Shown here: in pieces, positions 1 through 8,558 of the stretch
How the letters are laid out: each line of letters begins with the position of its first letter
How positions within the stretch are numbered: the first letter of the stretch is position 1
Virus record (IMG/VR): IMGVR_UViG_3300042691_023213
Location: 1 to 54,000 of that record
Length of the DNA: 54,000 bases
Strand: one strand, 5' to 3'
Source: a virus
The notes under the pieces: model-generated
What the model was told of the DNA's origin: nothing
Databases searched by the model: none
The model's input: the letters and a program-made list of their open reading frames with translations, nothing else
Made by a program: the position numbers and the translations under genes

Positions 1-107
1 TGGGCTGGCCGTGGTCCAAGCGTGCGACCGGCTGCGGCTGCCTGTCCGCCCCCAAGCGAGCACTCGCTGCCGTCACCAACACCTTGAGTGGGGGGAACAG
101 CAAGTGA
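1..107 (+). CDS. C-terminal end of a zinc-type phage protein (continues from the right window edge)
   Basis: An open frame enters from the left edge (complete codons from base 3) and stops at TGA 105-107. It encodes a Trp/Lys-rich stretch, a GCGC motif followed by LSAPKRAL, and ends TLSGGNSK. The TLSGG comes from a copy of the dispersed 16-bp repeat. Its stop overlaps the GTG start of the next gene as GTGA, so the two are translationally coupled. Joined to the open frame at 53592-54000 it makes one uninterrupted protein of 171 residues with an N-terminal Cys cluster (CP..., CERC) and this C-terminal GCGC segment. I recognise the general look of a small phage virion-module protein but no function. 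Confidence 0.6.
   Translation, partial: GWPWSKRATGCGCLSAPKRALAAVTNTLSGGNSK
80..95 (+). repeat. Dispersed 16-bp repeat, copy 1 (CACCTTGAGTGGGGGG)
   Basis: Perfect consensus copy. It lies in frame at the 3' end of the upstream gene (read as TLSGG) and ends 8 bases before the GTG start at 104, so it could also act as the ribosome-binding region of the glycosyltransferase. Confidence 0.9.
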
Positions 108-835
108 TCCAGAAGATGCTGCATCATGTGTGGCTTGGTCCCAACGAGATTCCTGAGAGGGATCTGGTGTGGATTGGAGCGGCCCAGCGGGCTGTCCGTC
201 GCAACAGCGAGGATTGGCAGTGCGTCTTGTGGGTCAACTCGAAGACCAACGCCAGTCGCTATTCTGATCTGGGGGCGTCGCTGGTGCCCGAGCTGTTCAA
301 CCAGCAGATGTTCAACGAGATCCCCACCTTGTTCAAGGGCAACACCGTCTATGTGGTGCAGTCGGACATCGTGAGGATGGAGATGATTTGTCGGTACGGG
401 GGTGTGTACATAGACACGGATGTTGAGCTGTTCAAGCCGTTGGGACCGCTGCTGGATGGCGTGGAGCTGGCGTACGCCAACGAGTGGGGTGAGAGTCCCG
501 GCAACTACTGCTTTGCAGCGAAGGCTAACCATCCGGCCATGTGGACGTGCCTGCGTGAATTGGAGGGGCACTTCAATCAGATGAAGCAGGGGGGTCGAGT
601 TCAGAAGGATGTGCTGGGGCTGGCGGGGCCGATCTACTTGAGCAGGCAACTGCTGAAGTATCAGCCGGTGATCTGGCCTCATCGGGTGTTCAACCCGCTT
701 TGCTACATGCAGAACCCGGACAAGGTGGTCAAGTGGCCTGAGTGCTCGTACGGCAACCATCGCTATGATGGGAAGTGGTACGAGCGGCAGAAGACTGATC
801 CCGCTGAGTTTCCACGCATGGAGTATCTGCCGTGA
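104..835 (+). CDS. GT32-family glycosyltransferase (Gly_transf_sug / OCH1-like)
   Basis: A 243-residue protein. It begins with the family's HHVWLGP strand and carries the hallmark block SDIVRMEMICRYGGVYIDTD at about residues 87-106, with the metal-binding DxD at D104/D106. GT32 enzymes transfer a sugar from a nucleotide-sugar donor; in phages such enzymes may modify virion or host-surface glycans. GTG at 104 is preferred because it overlaps the preceding stop (GTGA). ATG 116 is the alternative and would lose only four residues. Its own stop overlaps the next start in the same way (GTG 832). Its position inside the tail module suggests a substrate on the virion or cell surface, which is inference. 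Confidence 0.85.
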   Translation: MIQKMLHHVWLGPNEIPERDLVWIGAAQRAVRRNSEDWQCVLWVNSKTNASRYSDLGASLVPELFNQQMFNEIPTLFKGNTVYVVQSDIVRMEMICRYGGVYIDTDVELFKPLGPLLDGVELAYANEWGESPGNYCFAAKANHPAMWTCLRELEGHFNQMKQGGRVQKDVLGLAGPIYLSRQLLKYQPVIWPHRVFNPLCYMQNPDKVVKWPECSYGNHRYDGKWYERQKTDPAEFPRMEYLP

Positions 836-3456
836 GGACTCGCACGCTGGGCAACAGGGCTTGGGACTACTCGCTGACGGATGCGAACGCTGATCTGTCG
901 TCGAGCAGGACGGGGTGCAAGCCCGGCTTCGCGTCGAGGTTGGTGGGTGTCGATCCGATCGAGATGCGACCTTTCCACGGCTTCAAGTATTTTGCGGCAT
1001 TGGATTCGGGCAGCGGGACGCTGACGTTTGTGCGATCGGTCACAATTCGCACGGGCGCTCAGGATCTGACGGGTGGCTTTGTCTATCGCAAGGGCACGTC
1101 GATCTACTTCAAGCGGCTTGTGCCTACGGTCGCGGTTGGTGCCGTCGAGCTGAAGGCGGGAGTGAGTGCGACTGCTCAGATGGACGTGGCGGTCTACGGG
1201 CGGCTCGTCTACGTGTTCGTGCAGGGTGAGGAGCCGTTCCTTTTCTACTTCAATGGAACTACGCCGGTCGTGGTGTACGACACGGGTCCGGGGGCTAACC
1301 CCACACTGAACAGCCCGGATCAGACGGTGACGCTGGGTACGTTGACGGGTGAGGGTGGGCAGATCGTCCTGACGAATCAACGGCCCGATTCGTTTGTGAG
1401 CCCGCTGGGGCTGGGACAGAATCAGGCGGCGAGCGTGGTAACGGTGCGGTCGCTGTCGCCGGGCAACTACACCTTTGCGTACCAGCTCTACGATTCGAGG
1501 AGTGGGCGGTGGGGTCAGTTGTCGAAGGTGGCGGTCGCGGATTCGACGGCGTTCGGTCGCTATCAGACGACGGGCACGGTGGTCGGCTCGGGTGCTCCGG
1601 GGTCGGGCGGCGTGAATGCGATTACGAGCGTGACAGGGGCTGCTCAAGAGTCGCGGTTCGCTGCCATCGAGATCGCGTATGACACGGCCAAGTGGGACAC
1701 GGCCTACGTCTATCGGTCGGTTCGCACGGAGAGCGCGGGTGGTACGACTGCTGCTGCTCTGCTGCTGCTCGATCGGATCATCACGCTGTCAGCGTACCGG
1801 GCGTATGACTGGCCCACGTCGTCGGGCATCTCGGGCTTCGGCTCGGGCTCAGGTACGACGTACGGGTCAGGCTCGGGCCGTGTGAATGAGGGCGGGCTTG
1901 ATCGTGCAATCTACTGGTACGAGCTGGATGACAAGCAGCTTGTCGTCAAGGGGGACGTGTACGCCGATTCGCCCGATTTTCAGGCGGAGATGCCGCGAGG
2001 CGGATGTGCGTGCTTTTATGAGGGGTCGATGTTGGTCGGTGCGTTGAGGCAGGGCACCACGTCGTTTGACAGCAATTTGGGCGAGTTGCGGTGGTCGTCG
2101 CTCGTGCGACAAGGCCCCGAGTTGTTCAGCTCGCGGGCGAGCTACACGCCGTCGATTCCGAGTGCTGAGGTACTGCGGATTGTGCAGGTGGGGCCGAATG
2201 CGGTGGGGTTCGGACGTGACCGGCTGTTCATGGTGCGGAAGGAATCGACGTTCATCAAGGTGCAGGAGATGCACGAGGGCATCGGCATCATCAACCCCAA
2301 TGCGGTTGCAGTCTTTGCTAACTCCGCGTACTTCGTCAGCGACAAGGGGCTGAAGTTTATCGACTCGACCGGGCAGCTCGATGACGTGCGTGGTGTGGAC
2401 GATCCCATCTATGTGAAGTGGCGAAACACCCGAGCCAACGTGGTCTGCGGCTTCGATCCGACGCTGGGCGTGGTCGTTGTCCACAACCCTGACTACAAGA
2501 CGGGGCACACGCTGCTGTTGTGGACAGTTGGCAAAATCACCGAACTTGAGGACACCTCGGTCTTCAAGTTCATCGAGCAGGGGGCGTTTCCGGTTGACTG
2601 GACTGAGGCATCTCCTACGGGCTCGCTGACCCGTCGCTTGTTTTTTGTGACTGCTTCAGGCAACATCTATCTGGTGGACTCGCAGCGGTCCCGCTACACG
2701 GAAGGCACGACGAAATACACGGCGTCGGTTCTCATGCACCCGCCTGACTACTCACGGCTCGTGTGGCAGGCCGACGAAGACTTGTCCGCTGGCGACACTG
2801 TGGTTACGGTGATGGGGCAGTCGGGCAACCCACCGACTGGTTGGGATTTCTCCAACCCACGTTACGCCGACTGCTATCTCTATGTGTTGAGCGATCCGAC
2901 CAATCCTGCCAACGTAGGCAAGCGTGCTCGCATCACTGGAGCTACGAGTGGGCTTGGTGCGCTTGAAGTGGATACGGCGGCAGGGCTTACCCTGAGTGAG
3001 GGGGCGTGGGTCGGCATCAGTCCGGTGAAGGTGGTGTGGAATGGCCCGCCGCTCAGCGAGCAGATGGACAACGGAATGGAGGGGCAAGCCAACTTCGTGT
3101 CGCAGAAGCGGGTGAGCGGCATCAAAGTCGGGTTCGACACGCTGTTTGGCCCGTCGATCGGAGAGCCGTACGCTACCTACATGGGCGTGGTTTATCGCGG
3201 GGATCAGGAGGTTCCTGATGCGACGGGCCAGCCCATCTTGCGGTCGGGCAGCTATGCACCGGGAATTGCGGAGGCTGACGCGGGGTACACTGCGGTTCCC
3301 ATTCAGACGCAGGCTACGTCGGTGAGGGCGAGGCAGGGCGTGCAGGGCAGCAATCTGGTGCCGGGCTTTGAGGTGTACTGTCCGAAGACGGACTATACTC
3401 TGCTGGGCGTTCGAGTCGAAGGCGAGATGGTTGCCGACGATCGCAGCGCGGTGTGA
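832..3456 (+). CDS. Large tail structural protein, probable tail-tubular-protein-B-like (gp12 position)
   Basis: An 874-residue Gly/Ser/Thr/Val-rich protein with a beta-strand-rich look and no catalytic motif that I recognise. It starts at GTG 832, overlapping the glycosyltransferase stop. Across the circular seam it follows the tail-tube-A-like gene (51747-52664) with three small or medium genes between, and it precedes coiled-coil internal virion proteins. That matches the T7 order gp11, gp12, gp14-16, and the length is close to T7 gp12 (about 790 residues). The N-terminus (RTGCKPGFASRL) resembles the start of 'packaged DNA/tail tube B' type proteins, but the assignment rests mainly on position and size. 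Confidence 0.55.
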   Translation: MRTRTLGNRAWDYSLTDANADLSSSRTGCKPGFASRLVGVDPIEMRPFHGFKYFAALDSGSGTLTFVRSVTIRTGAQDLTGGFVYRKGTSIYFKRLVPTVAVGAVELKAGVSATAQMDVAVYGRLVYVFVQGEEPFLFYFNGTTPVVVYDTGPGANPTLNSPDQTVTLGTLTGEGGQIVLTNQRPDSFVSPLGLGQNQAASVVTVRSLSPGNYTFAYQLYDSRSGRWGQLSKVAVADSTAFGRYQTTGTVVGSGAPGSGGVNAITSVTGAAQESRFAAIEIAYDTAKWDTAYVYRSVRTESAGGTTAAALLLLDRIITLSAYRAYDWPTSSGISGFGSGSGTTYGSGSGRVNEGGLDRAIYWYELDDKQLVVKGDVYADSPDFQAEMPRGGCACFYEGSMLVGALRQGTTSFDSNLGELRWSSLVRQGPELFSSRASYTPSIPSAEVLRIVQVGPNAVGFGRDRLFMVRKESTFIKVQEMHEGIGIINPNAVAVFANSAYFVSDKGLKFIDSTGQLDDVRGVDDPIYVKWRNTRANVVCGFDPTLGVVVVHNPDYKTGHTLLLWTVGKITELEDTSVFKFIEQGAFPVDWTEASPTGSLTRRLFFVTASGNIYLVDSQRSRYTEGTTKYTASVLMHPPDYSRLVWQADEDLSAGDTVVTVMGQSGNPPTGWDFSNPRYADCYLYVLSDPTNPANVGKRARITGATSGLGALEVDTAAGLTLSEGAWVGISPVKVVWNGPPLSEQMDNGMEGQANFVSQKRVSGIKVGFDTLFGPSIGEPYATYMGVVYRGDQEVPDATGQPILRSGSYAPGIAEADAGYTAVPIQTQATSVRARQGVQGSNLVPGFEVYCPKTDYTLLGVRVEGEMVADDRSAV

Positions 3457-3475
3457 CCGCATGTAGGGAGCCGCC

Positions 3476-4504
3476 ATGACTGCATTCAACAATAACTGGT
3501 TTGCGAACTTGGCGAGTCCCAATCGCAACACGCCCGCCTTTCAGCCGCCCAGCCAGCCGAGGGTGACGGGTGGTAACGAGCGGACCTACATCCGCAGCAA
3601 CCCGGGCTTTTTGGCGGGCACGACCAACACGGACGGGTTCGGTCGGGTGCTCAACTGGGACTCGACGCAGACGCTGGCTGACGGGCAGCCCAACGCTTTG
3701 GGTCAGTTTACGAACACGCTGTTTGGGGAGATCGGGCAGAAGCAGGCCGCGGCAGACAGGCAGCGAGATCGCATGATGCAGGCTGGGCAGGGCATCGTGC
3801 AAGAGTCGGATGCCGGTGCGGCGGCGGTAATGGGGACGGCGGAGCGGACGGCTCAGCCGCTTGGGATGTTGGCCGATCAGTTCACGGCGAACATGGACCC
3901 CTCGAATCCCAACAGCATGTTGGGCCGTTCCAATCGGTTCGCTGATGAAGCGGTGGCCGAGAGTCGCCGAGCCCGTGATGAGTTTCAGGCTAACACGTTG
4001 GAAGACGAGAGCAACTTCGCTACGTCCATGAGCCGCCGGTTTCAGGATGAGATGACCAAACTCCAGAGTGAGTTTGGGCCGCTCGCCGTCAACGACGAGC
4101 AGTTTGAGAGCGTCAAGCGAGAGCGGCTTCGAGGGTTTGGTGCTGAGTTGAATCAGGGGCTCAATCAGATCCGATCGACGTTCAGGCAGAATGTCGCCGG
4201 GCTGACCAACCAGTTGTCGCAGACGATGCTTCAGGCGGGCAACATGGCCCAGTCAGGAGCGCAGGTGCAGCAGAACTGGGGCCAGCTCGCGCTTCAGTCA
4301 AGGCAGGCATGGGGCAACGTGCTCAACGCGGCGCAGGCCAATGCTATTCAGATGCGGTTGTCAGGGCGGGACCGGATGGCGGATATCATCCAGCAGAATC
4401 CCGAGTCCATCTTCTCGTATGCTGAGGGGCTGCTCGCCTCGATGAACGTGCGAGACGCGGGTTGGGGAGATCGTTCGGCGTTTAGCGTGAGGAGCAGTCG
4501 ATGA
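3476..4504 (+). CDS. Virion-associated coiled-coil protein (internal virion protein candidate)
   Basis: A 342-residue Gln/Asn/Arg-rich protein. It starts at ATG 3476 behind GGGAGCCGCC. The N-terminal 70 residues are Asn/Pro-rich and probably extended; about residues 75-320 are largely helical and polar, with heptad-like Gln/Met/Leu spacing. There are no membrane segments or enzymatic motifs. The stop overlaps the next start (ATGA at 4501-4504), so it is cotranslated with a second coiled-coil protein. Position after the tail-tube-B-like gene suggests a T7 gp14-like role in the internal core or ejection apparatus; this is an inference. Confidence 0.5.
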   Translation: MTAFNNNWFANLASPNRNTPAFQPPSQPRVTGGNERTYIRSNPGFLAGTTNTDGFGRVLNWDSTQTLADGQPNALGQFTNTLFGEIGQKQAAADRQRDRMMQAGQGIVQESDAGAAAVMGTAERTAQPLGMLADQFTANMDPSNPNSMLGRSNRFADEAVAESRRARDEFQANTLEDESNFATSMSRRFQDEMTKLQSEFGPLAVNDEQFESVKRERLRGFGAELNQGLNQIRSTFRQNVAGLTNQLSQTMLQAGNMAQSGAQVQQNWGQLALQSRQAWGNVLNAAQANAIQMRLSGRDRMADIIQQNPESIFSYAEGLLASMNVRDAGWGDRSAFSVRSSR

Positions 4505-6054
4505 GCCAGATGCCCAGCCAAGTCAGCAGCCCCGGCCTGTTCTCTGAGACGGGCAGCTTCTCTCTGCGCAACTTGAGCGACTACGCCCAGATGCGAGCCC
4601 AGAACGATCTGGCGAAGGCCCAGCTTGCGCTGGAGCGGACCAAGATGGATGCGATGAAGGATCAGTTTCAGCAGGAGATGACGCAGCGGCAGTCGGAGCA
4701 GGCGACTGGCGTGGCCGAGGCTGAGAAGAACCGCCAGTTCCAGATGCAGCAGGTGCAGCAGGGACAGCAGTTCCAAGCGGGACAGAATGAGCTGGATCGA
4801 CGGATGCAGGAGCAGCAGCTCAAGCAGGCCGACGAGCAGTTCTACACCATGCGTCAGTTTGAGATCGAGCAGATCAACGCCAAGTCGCGTGAGGCAATGG
4901 CCCTCGCTACTACGCAGGCTGAGCGTGAGGCTATCCAAGCCGCCACGCAGCGTGAGATCGAGCTGGCCGAAGCACGGATGGCAGCCGCCAAACTTCGCTT
5001 TGAGTCCAACGATCGCATGAAGGGGGAGGGATCTGCCGAGTTGATGGGTGCGGCAGCCAATATGGAAGCCGGTCGTTCGACTGCTACTGCCGCGATGGCT
5101 GACAGCCTCATCAAGCCTGTTCAAAACGCTGTCTTGCTCGCCGCCTACGAAGCCCGCAAGAAGAAGATGCTTCCGGGTATGCGAGAGACTCCTGAGCAGG
5201 AGGCATCTCGTTCTCGTATGGATCAAGAGATGGGCAACCGGCTGGTTACGTCGAGGGTGGCGGATGCGGTGGCCAGCTCGATTGGTAACACGCAGGGATT
5301 GGAGGGCGTGCAGGAGCAGGTCCGCGACTACATCTTCACGGCTCTTCAGGCGGCTGACATGCCGGACGACAAGACGGCCCAGAAGAATGCTAGCGAAGCC
5401 CTTAGCAAGCTGCTGAAGACGGGCCGGGTTGATGCGTATCAGGCTCGTGAGTTGCTGCGTGCGACCGCCGGCGCGATGTCCTTTAGCGACGGGTCCAAGA
5501 CCGACATGCAAATCCAGCAACAGGTCAGGGAACTGAACAAGGGTCTCTGGGATACGATGACTGACGCACTGCAAATTACGGGTACACCCGATCAGTTCGC
5601 GGACGAGTTTCTGAACAACAACGTCAAGAACTTGAACGAGCGTGCAGGTCGGCTTCGGTCGGCCAGCGGCTCGTTGTTCAATGGCAAGAGTGTCATTGAG
5701 CCCGGTATGTTGACGGCGACGTTTGCGGCGGGGCTCACTGACGGCAACCCAGACAACGATGGCCCCATCATCGCCCAGCTTCAGCAGTTTAGGGGTATGC
5801 CGGGTGGTGCTTCCTTCTTGCAGGCAGTTATCGCTAACACCACGAAGATCAACAAAGCAGCGGGCAAGCTGCTCCAAGCTGAACTCGAAATCAAGACGAC
5901 GGGCGAGGACATCGACCGCGTGAAGAAGAGCGAGATCGATCGGCTGGCCAACCTCGATGAGCGGAGCCGCAAGAGCCTGAGCGAAGTGCTCGACCAGAAC
6001 GAGAAGAATCTCGGACGTGCGATGGGCGATCGCGGCAATCGGAAGGAGAAGTAA
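4501..6054 (+). CDS. Gln-rich coiled-coil virion protein (internal core candidate)
   Basis: A 517-residue protein. About residues 20-160 form a long Gln/Glu/Ala/Arg-rich helix (for example QQVQQGQQFQAGQNELDRR) typical of an extended coiled coil. The remainder is mixed helical without recognised motifs. It is coupled to the previous gene by an ATGA overlap and followed after 3 bases by the next start. Size and placement fit an internal virion or ejection protein of a short-tailed phage. No homologue is identified with confidence. Confidence 0.5.
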   Translation: MSQMPSQVSSPGLFSETGSFSLRNLSDYAQMRAQNDLAKAQLALERTKMDAMKDQFQQEMTQRQSEQATGVAEAEKNRQFQMQQVQQGQQFQAGQNELDRRMQEQQLKQADEQFYTMRQFEIEQINAKSREAMALATTQAEREAIQAATQREIELAEARMAAAKLRFESNDRMKGEGSAELMGAAANMEAGRSTATAAMADSLIKPVQNAVLLAAYEARKKKMLPGMRETPEQEASRSRMDQEMGNRLVTSRVADAVASSIGNTQGLEGVQEQVRDYIFTALQAADMPDDKTAQKNASEALSKLLKTGRVDAYQARELLRATAGAMSFSDGSKTDMQIQQQVRELNKGLWDTMTDALQITGTPDQFADEFLNNNVKNLNERAGRLRSASGSLFNGKSVIEPGMLTATFAAGLTDGNPDNDGPIIAQLQQFRGMPGGASFLQAVIANTTKINKAAGKLLQAELEIKTTGEDIDRVKKSEIDRLANLDERSRKSLSEVLDQNEKNLGRAMGDRGNRKEK

Positions 6055-6057
6055 CCA

Positions 6058-7518
6058 ATGGCCGATCTCAACAATCTCCATGCGTTGAAGATGCGTGCTC
6101 GTGTAAAGCTGGCTGAGCGACTTGCCAAGGTCAAGAAGATCAGCGAGGCTCAGGCGAGCAACGAGGGACGTGCCCTTCTAGATAAGCTCACCAAGCAATT
6201 CGGTCAGACTGGTGATGACGAGCAGAAGTTACTTGAGATGGTGGCTAACGACCCCGATCCCGTTATCAAGAAGTTCGCTGGAACTTCGACCCCTGCCGCG
6301 ACCAAAGTCGCTCCGGCGACTGCTCCGGCTGCTGCGAAGGTAGCCAAGCCTAAGAAGGTGGCGGCTCCTGCTTCAATTGCAGAGGTGGCCAAGCCTGCCG
6401 TTGTTCCGACTGACACGCCCGCCCCGAAAGCTCCAGCGAAGCCGAAGTCTGCGGCAGTGAAAGCCCGAACGAAGCCGACGGTTCCCGCTTCGGCGACTCC
6501 TGCTGCGAAGCCCGAGACGGCTCCGAAGGCAGCGGTGCAGCGAACTCGTAAGCCCAAGACGGCCCCGACTACGCCTGCGGTAGTGTCCGACAACCCGCCC
6601 GCCACGCTGACGGGCACTCAAACTCCGCTCGGTCCCCGTGCAGTGAGTGCAAGTCGCCCTTACGCTCTGGAGGAGATTGTGCAGATGAGGTCCAGATCGG
6701 GGCTTCCTACTCCGGCTGAAGGGCCGAGGGGTGCGCCTACCAATCCGGGTCAGATGCCGTTTCAGCAGCGTAGCTCGTCTGGAGCAGCGGCTCGGAGTAG
6801 CCGTACGCCTCGCCCGAATCCGGGTGTGCCGGAAGTGGCGGTGTCGCCGGAGGCTGCGTTGAACGAGAGGGCTGCGCGGCGGGCTGCGGCGAAGGCGGCG
6901 AACGCTGAACGGTTCTCCAAGACTCCGGCATTCCGTTCTCGTCCAGCGGCTAAGGCGCAAGAGGCAGTGGGTCAGTGGGCGAAGGCAGCGGACGCTGCTG
7001 AGGAGGCTGCGGCTGGCTACTCGGGTGCGAGGTCGGTTGCGAGTACACGAGCGGCGGCTGGTGCGAGAACGGCGGCTGGGGTTGCTGATGCTGCGGGCAC
7101 TGCTGCACAAGTTGCGGGAAAGGGTGGCAAACTGGCGGGACTTGCAAAGGTGGCGGGCCGCGTCGCATTGCCGATCGGTATCGCGCTGACGGCGTGGGAA
7201 CTTGGTAGGTATGGGTATGGGCTGGCGACGGGCAACCGGCGAGAGGGCGAGCAGCGAGGGTTGCAGTCGCTGGGCGACTACCAAGAGAACACGCGGCAAG
7301 AGATGGAGATGCAGAACTCTGAGCGGCTCAACAGCCAGCTTCGTCGGATTGAGTCCGATCGGGACTTGATGATGAGCCGCATGATGAGCGAGCGTGAGGA
7401 ACGGATCACCGAGCTGGCTGGTGTGGTCATACGCAATGAGGGTTCAATCAGGGCGGCTGCCGTGCCGAGCAGGCCCGGGTTCGCTGAGATCTACGCTCAG
7501 ATGAAGGGAGGCATGTGA
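6058..7518 (+). CDS. Ala/Lys/Pro-rich virion protein with a membrane-type helix
   Basis: A 486-residue protein. About residues 75-190 are a low-complexity Ala/Pro/Lys tract resembling histone-H1 or linker tails (runs such as KAPAKPKSAAVKARTKPT), which could bind DNA or act as a flexible spacer. Around residues 340-390 an Ala/Gly-rich stretch ends in VALPIGIALTAWELG, which could span or insert in a membrane; the C-terminal 90 residues are charged helix. In the ejection module this combination would suit a protein that leaves the head with the DNA and inserts in the host envelope. That role is inferred from composition and context only. Confidence 0.45.
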   Translation: MADLNNLHALKMRARVKLAERLAKVKKISEAQASNEGRALLDKLTKQFGQTGDDEQKLLEMVANDPDPVIKKFAGTSTPAATKVAPATAPAAAKVAKPKKVAAPASIAEVAKPAVVPTDTPAPKAPAKPKSAAVKARTKPTVPASATPAAKPETAPKAAVQRTRKPKTAPTTPAVVSDNPPATLTGTQTPLGPRAVSASRPYALEEIVQMRSRSGLPTPAEGPRGAPTNPGQMPFQQRSSSGAAARSSRTPRPNPGVPEVAVSPEAALNERAARRAAAKAANAERFSKTPAFRSRPAAKAQEAVGQWAKAADAAEEAAAGYSGARSVASTRAAAGARTAAGVADAAGTAAQVAGKGGKLAGLAKVAGRVALPIGIALTAWELGRYGYGLATGNRREGEQRGLQSLGDYQENTRQEMEMQNSERLNSQLRRIESDRDLMMSRMMSEREERITELAGVVIRNEGSIRAAAVPSRPGFAEIYAQMKGGM

Positions 7519-7943
7519 TGCTACCTGCTGCTGCGGCTGCTGCCGCTTTTGCACTGCCTACGGGTCAGTTTCTAGGGGAGAACATCGTTGATCCGGTTGC
7601 GAGTGCGGCGGCTCGCAGCTTGGGTTGGAAGCGGGACGAGAGCGAGTTGGCCAGCCTGAGCGAGTCGTTCAGGCAGGAAGACATGGCGAGAGCGGTTGTA
7701 CTCCGTGAGCAGCGGCTCATGCGAGCCGACATGGATAACGCCGAGCGTCTCGCTCGAATCAACCCCGGACTGGTCAAGCAGATTTTGGCGGGGCGACGAT
7801 TGCCCCGAGGGGCTGTCGTCATTGGGGGTAAGCCCCGGACTGACGCACTGATGGAGCTGGCACGCGCGATGAGTCAGGGTGCCTATACTGAACAACCGAA
7901 AGATCCCCTGCTCGCATTGGCGCAGAGCGGGGTTGCACAGTAA
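7518..7943 (+). CDS. Small Ala-rich virion-module protein
   Basis: A 141-residue protein. ATG 7518 is chosen because AGGGAGG at 7505-7511 sits at ideal spacing; GTG 7515 is too close to it. The start codon overlaps the previous stop. The N-terminus MLPAAAAAAAFALPTG is hydrophobic and signal-like or membrane-inserting; the rest is charged helix. It sits between the membrane-helix protein and the small beta-rich protein. Function unknown. Confidence 0.5.
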   Translation: MLPAAAAAAAFALPTGQFLGENIVDPVASAAARSLGWKRDESELASLSESFRQEDMARAVVLREQRLMRADMDNAERLARINPGLVKQILAGRRLPRGAVVIGGKPRTDALMELARAMSQGAYTEQPKDPLLALAQSGVAQ

Positions 7944-7964
7944 CTTCTGCATTGGAGCATTCAC

Positions 7965-8444
7965 ATGGCCGGTCAACCCATCACTGTCATCGACGTTCTT
8001 CCTCGCATCGACCAGTTCTCCACCATCGGCCCCCTGGCTGCTGCGACGGCTGGCGACGGTCCCTTGTCGTTCCCGCAGGTGCCTCGCAGCAACGGCATCA
8101 GCGCGTTTATTGACCAGATCAGCTACAGCATCAACACGCGGGCTTCTGACGCGGCTGCGAACTTCCGCATCCTGCGTGTGCCGTTCGCGGCTGGCGGCTA
8201 CGCGAACGTGGCTGCGATGGTGTCGGCAGGGCTTCCCGTGACTACGGCGGGTGCAACTCCGGCGACGGGTGCTCTTGGCGCGGCTACGGGTACGCTGGAG
8301 ACGGGCCGCGTTTATGACGTGACCGTGCTGACTGACCAGAACGAGATCGAGCCGGGCGACATTCTGCTGCTGGACACCAGCGGCACGCTGACCAATCTGG
8401 CCGGTCTTGTTGTGACGATTCGCTACTCGACGCGGCGTAAGTGA
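7965..8444 (+). CDS. Small beta-rich structural protein of the virion module
   Basis: A 159-residue Ala/Gly/Thr-rich protein with alternating short beta-type segments (for example VYDVTVLTDQNEIEPGDILL) and no Cys or catalytic motif. This resembles small head-decoration, fibre-base or tail-associated proteins, but no family is recognised. It is the last gene before a strong terminator (8509-8540), so it closes a transcription unit and may need high dosage. Start ATG 7965; the gap to the previous gene is 21 bases. Confidence 0.45.
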   Translation: MAGQPITVIDVLPRIDQFSTIGPLAAATAGDGPLSFPQVPRSNGISAFIDQISYSINTRASDAAANFRILRVPFAAGGYANVAAMVSAGLPVTTAGATPATGALGAATGTLETGRVYDVTVLTDQNEIEPGDILLLDTSGTLTNLAGLVVTIRYSTRRK

Positions 8445-8482
8445 TCCCCACCACAACGCGATCTACATGATGGCTTGAGGGT

Positions 8483-8500
8483 CAGCACTGGGGAGTGCTG
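8483..8500 (+). other. Perfect 7-bp hairpin upstream of the terminator
   Basis: CAGCACT at 8483-8489 pairs perfectly with AGTGCTG at 8494-8500 around a GGGG loop. It directly precedes the T-tailed terminator and may be a 3'-end stabiliser or part of a tandem terminator. Confidence 0.6.
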
Positions 8501-8508
8501 GGCACGGG

Positions 8509-8540
8509 GCGGGCAGTCGCAAGTCGGCTGCCCGCTTTTT
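8509..8540 (+). terminator. Rho-independent terminator
   Basis: GCGGGCAG (8509-8516) pairs with CTGCCCGC (8528-8535) and is followed by TTTTT (8536-8540). It separates the small structural gene from the large ejection-type gene at 8559. Confidence 0.85.
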
Positions 8541-8558
8541 ACTTGACTAGGATGAGCC

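Noticed and set aside
763-1647. 294-residue minus-strand frame opposite the glycosyltransferase/tail genes
   Set aside because: Arg/His-rich shadow of a well-supported + strand gene pair. No start signal.
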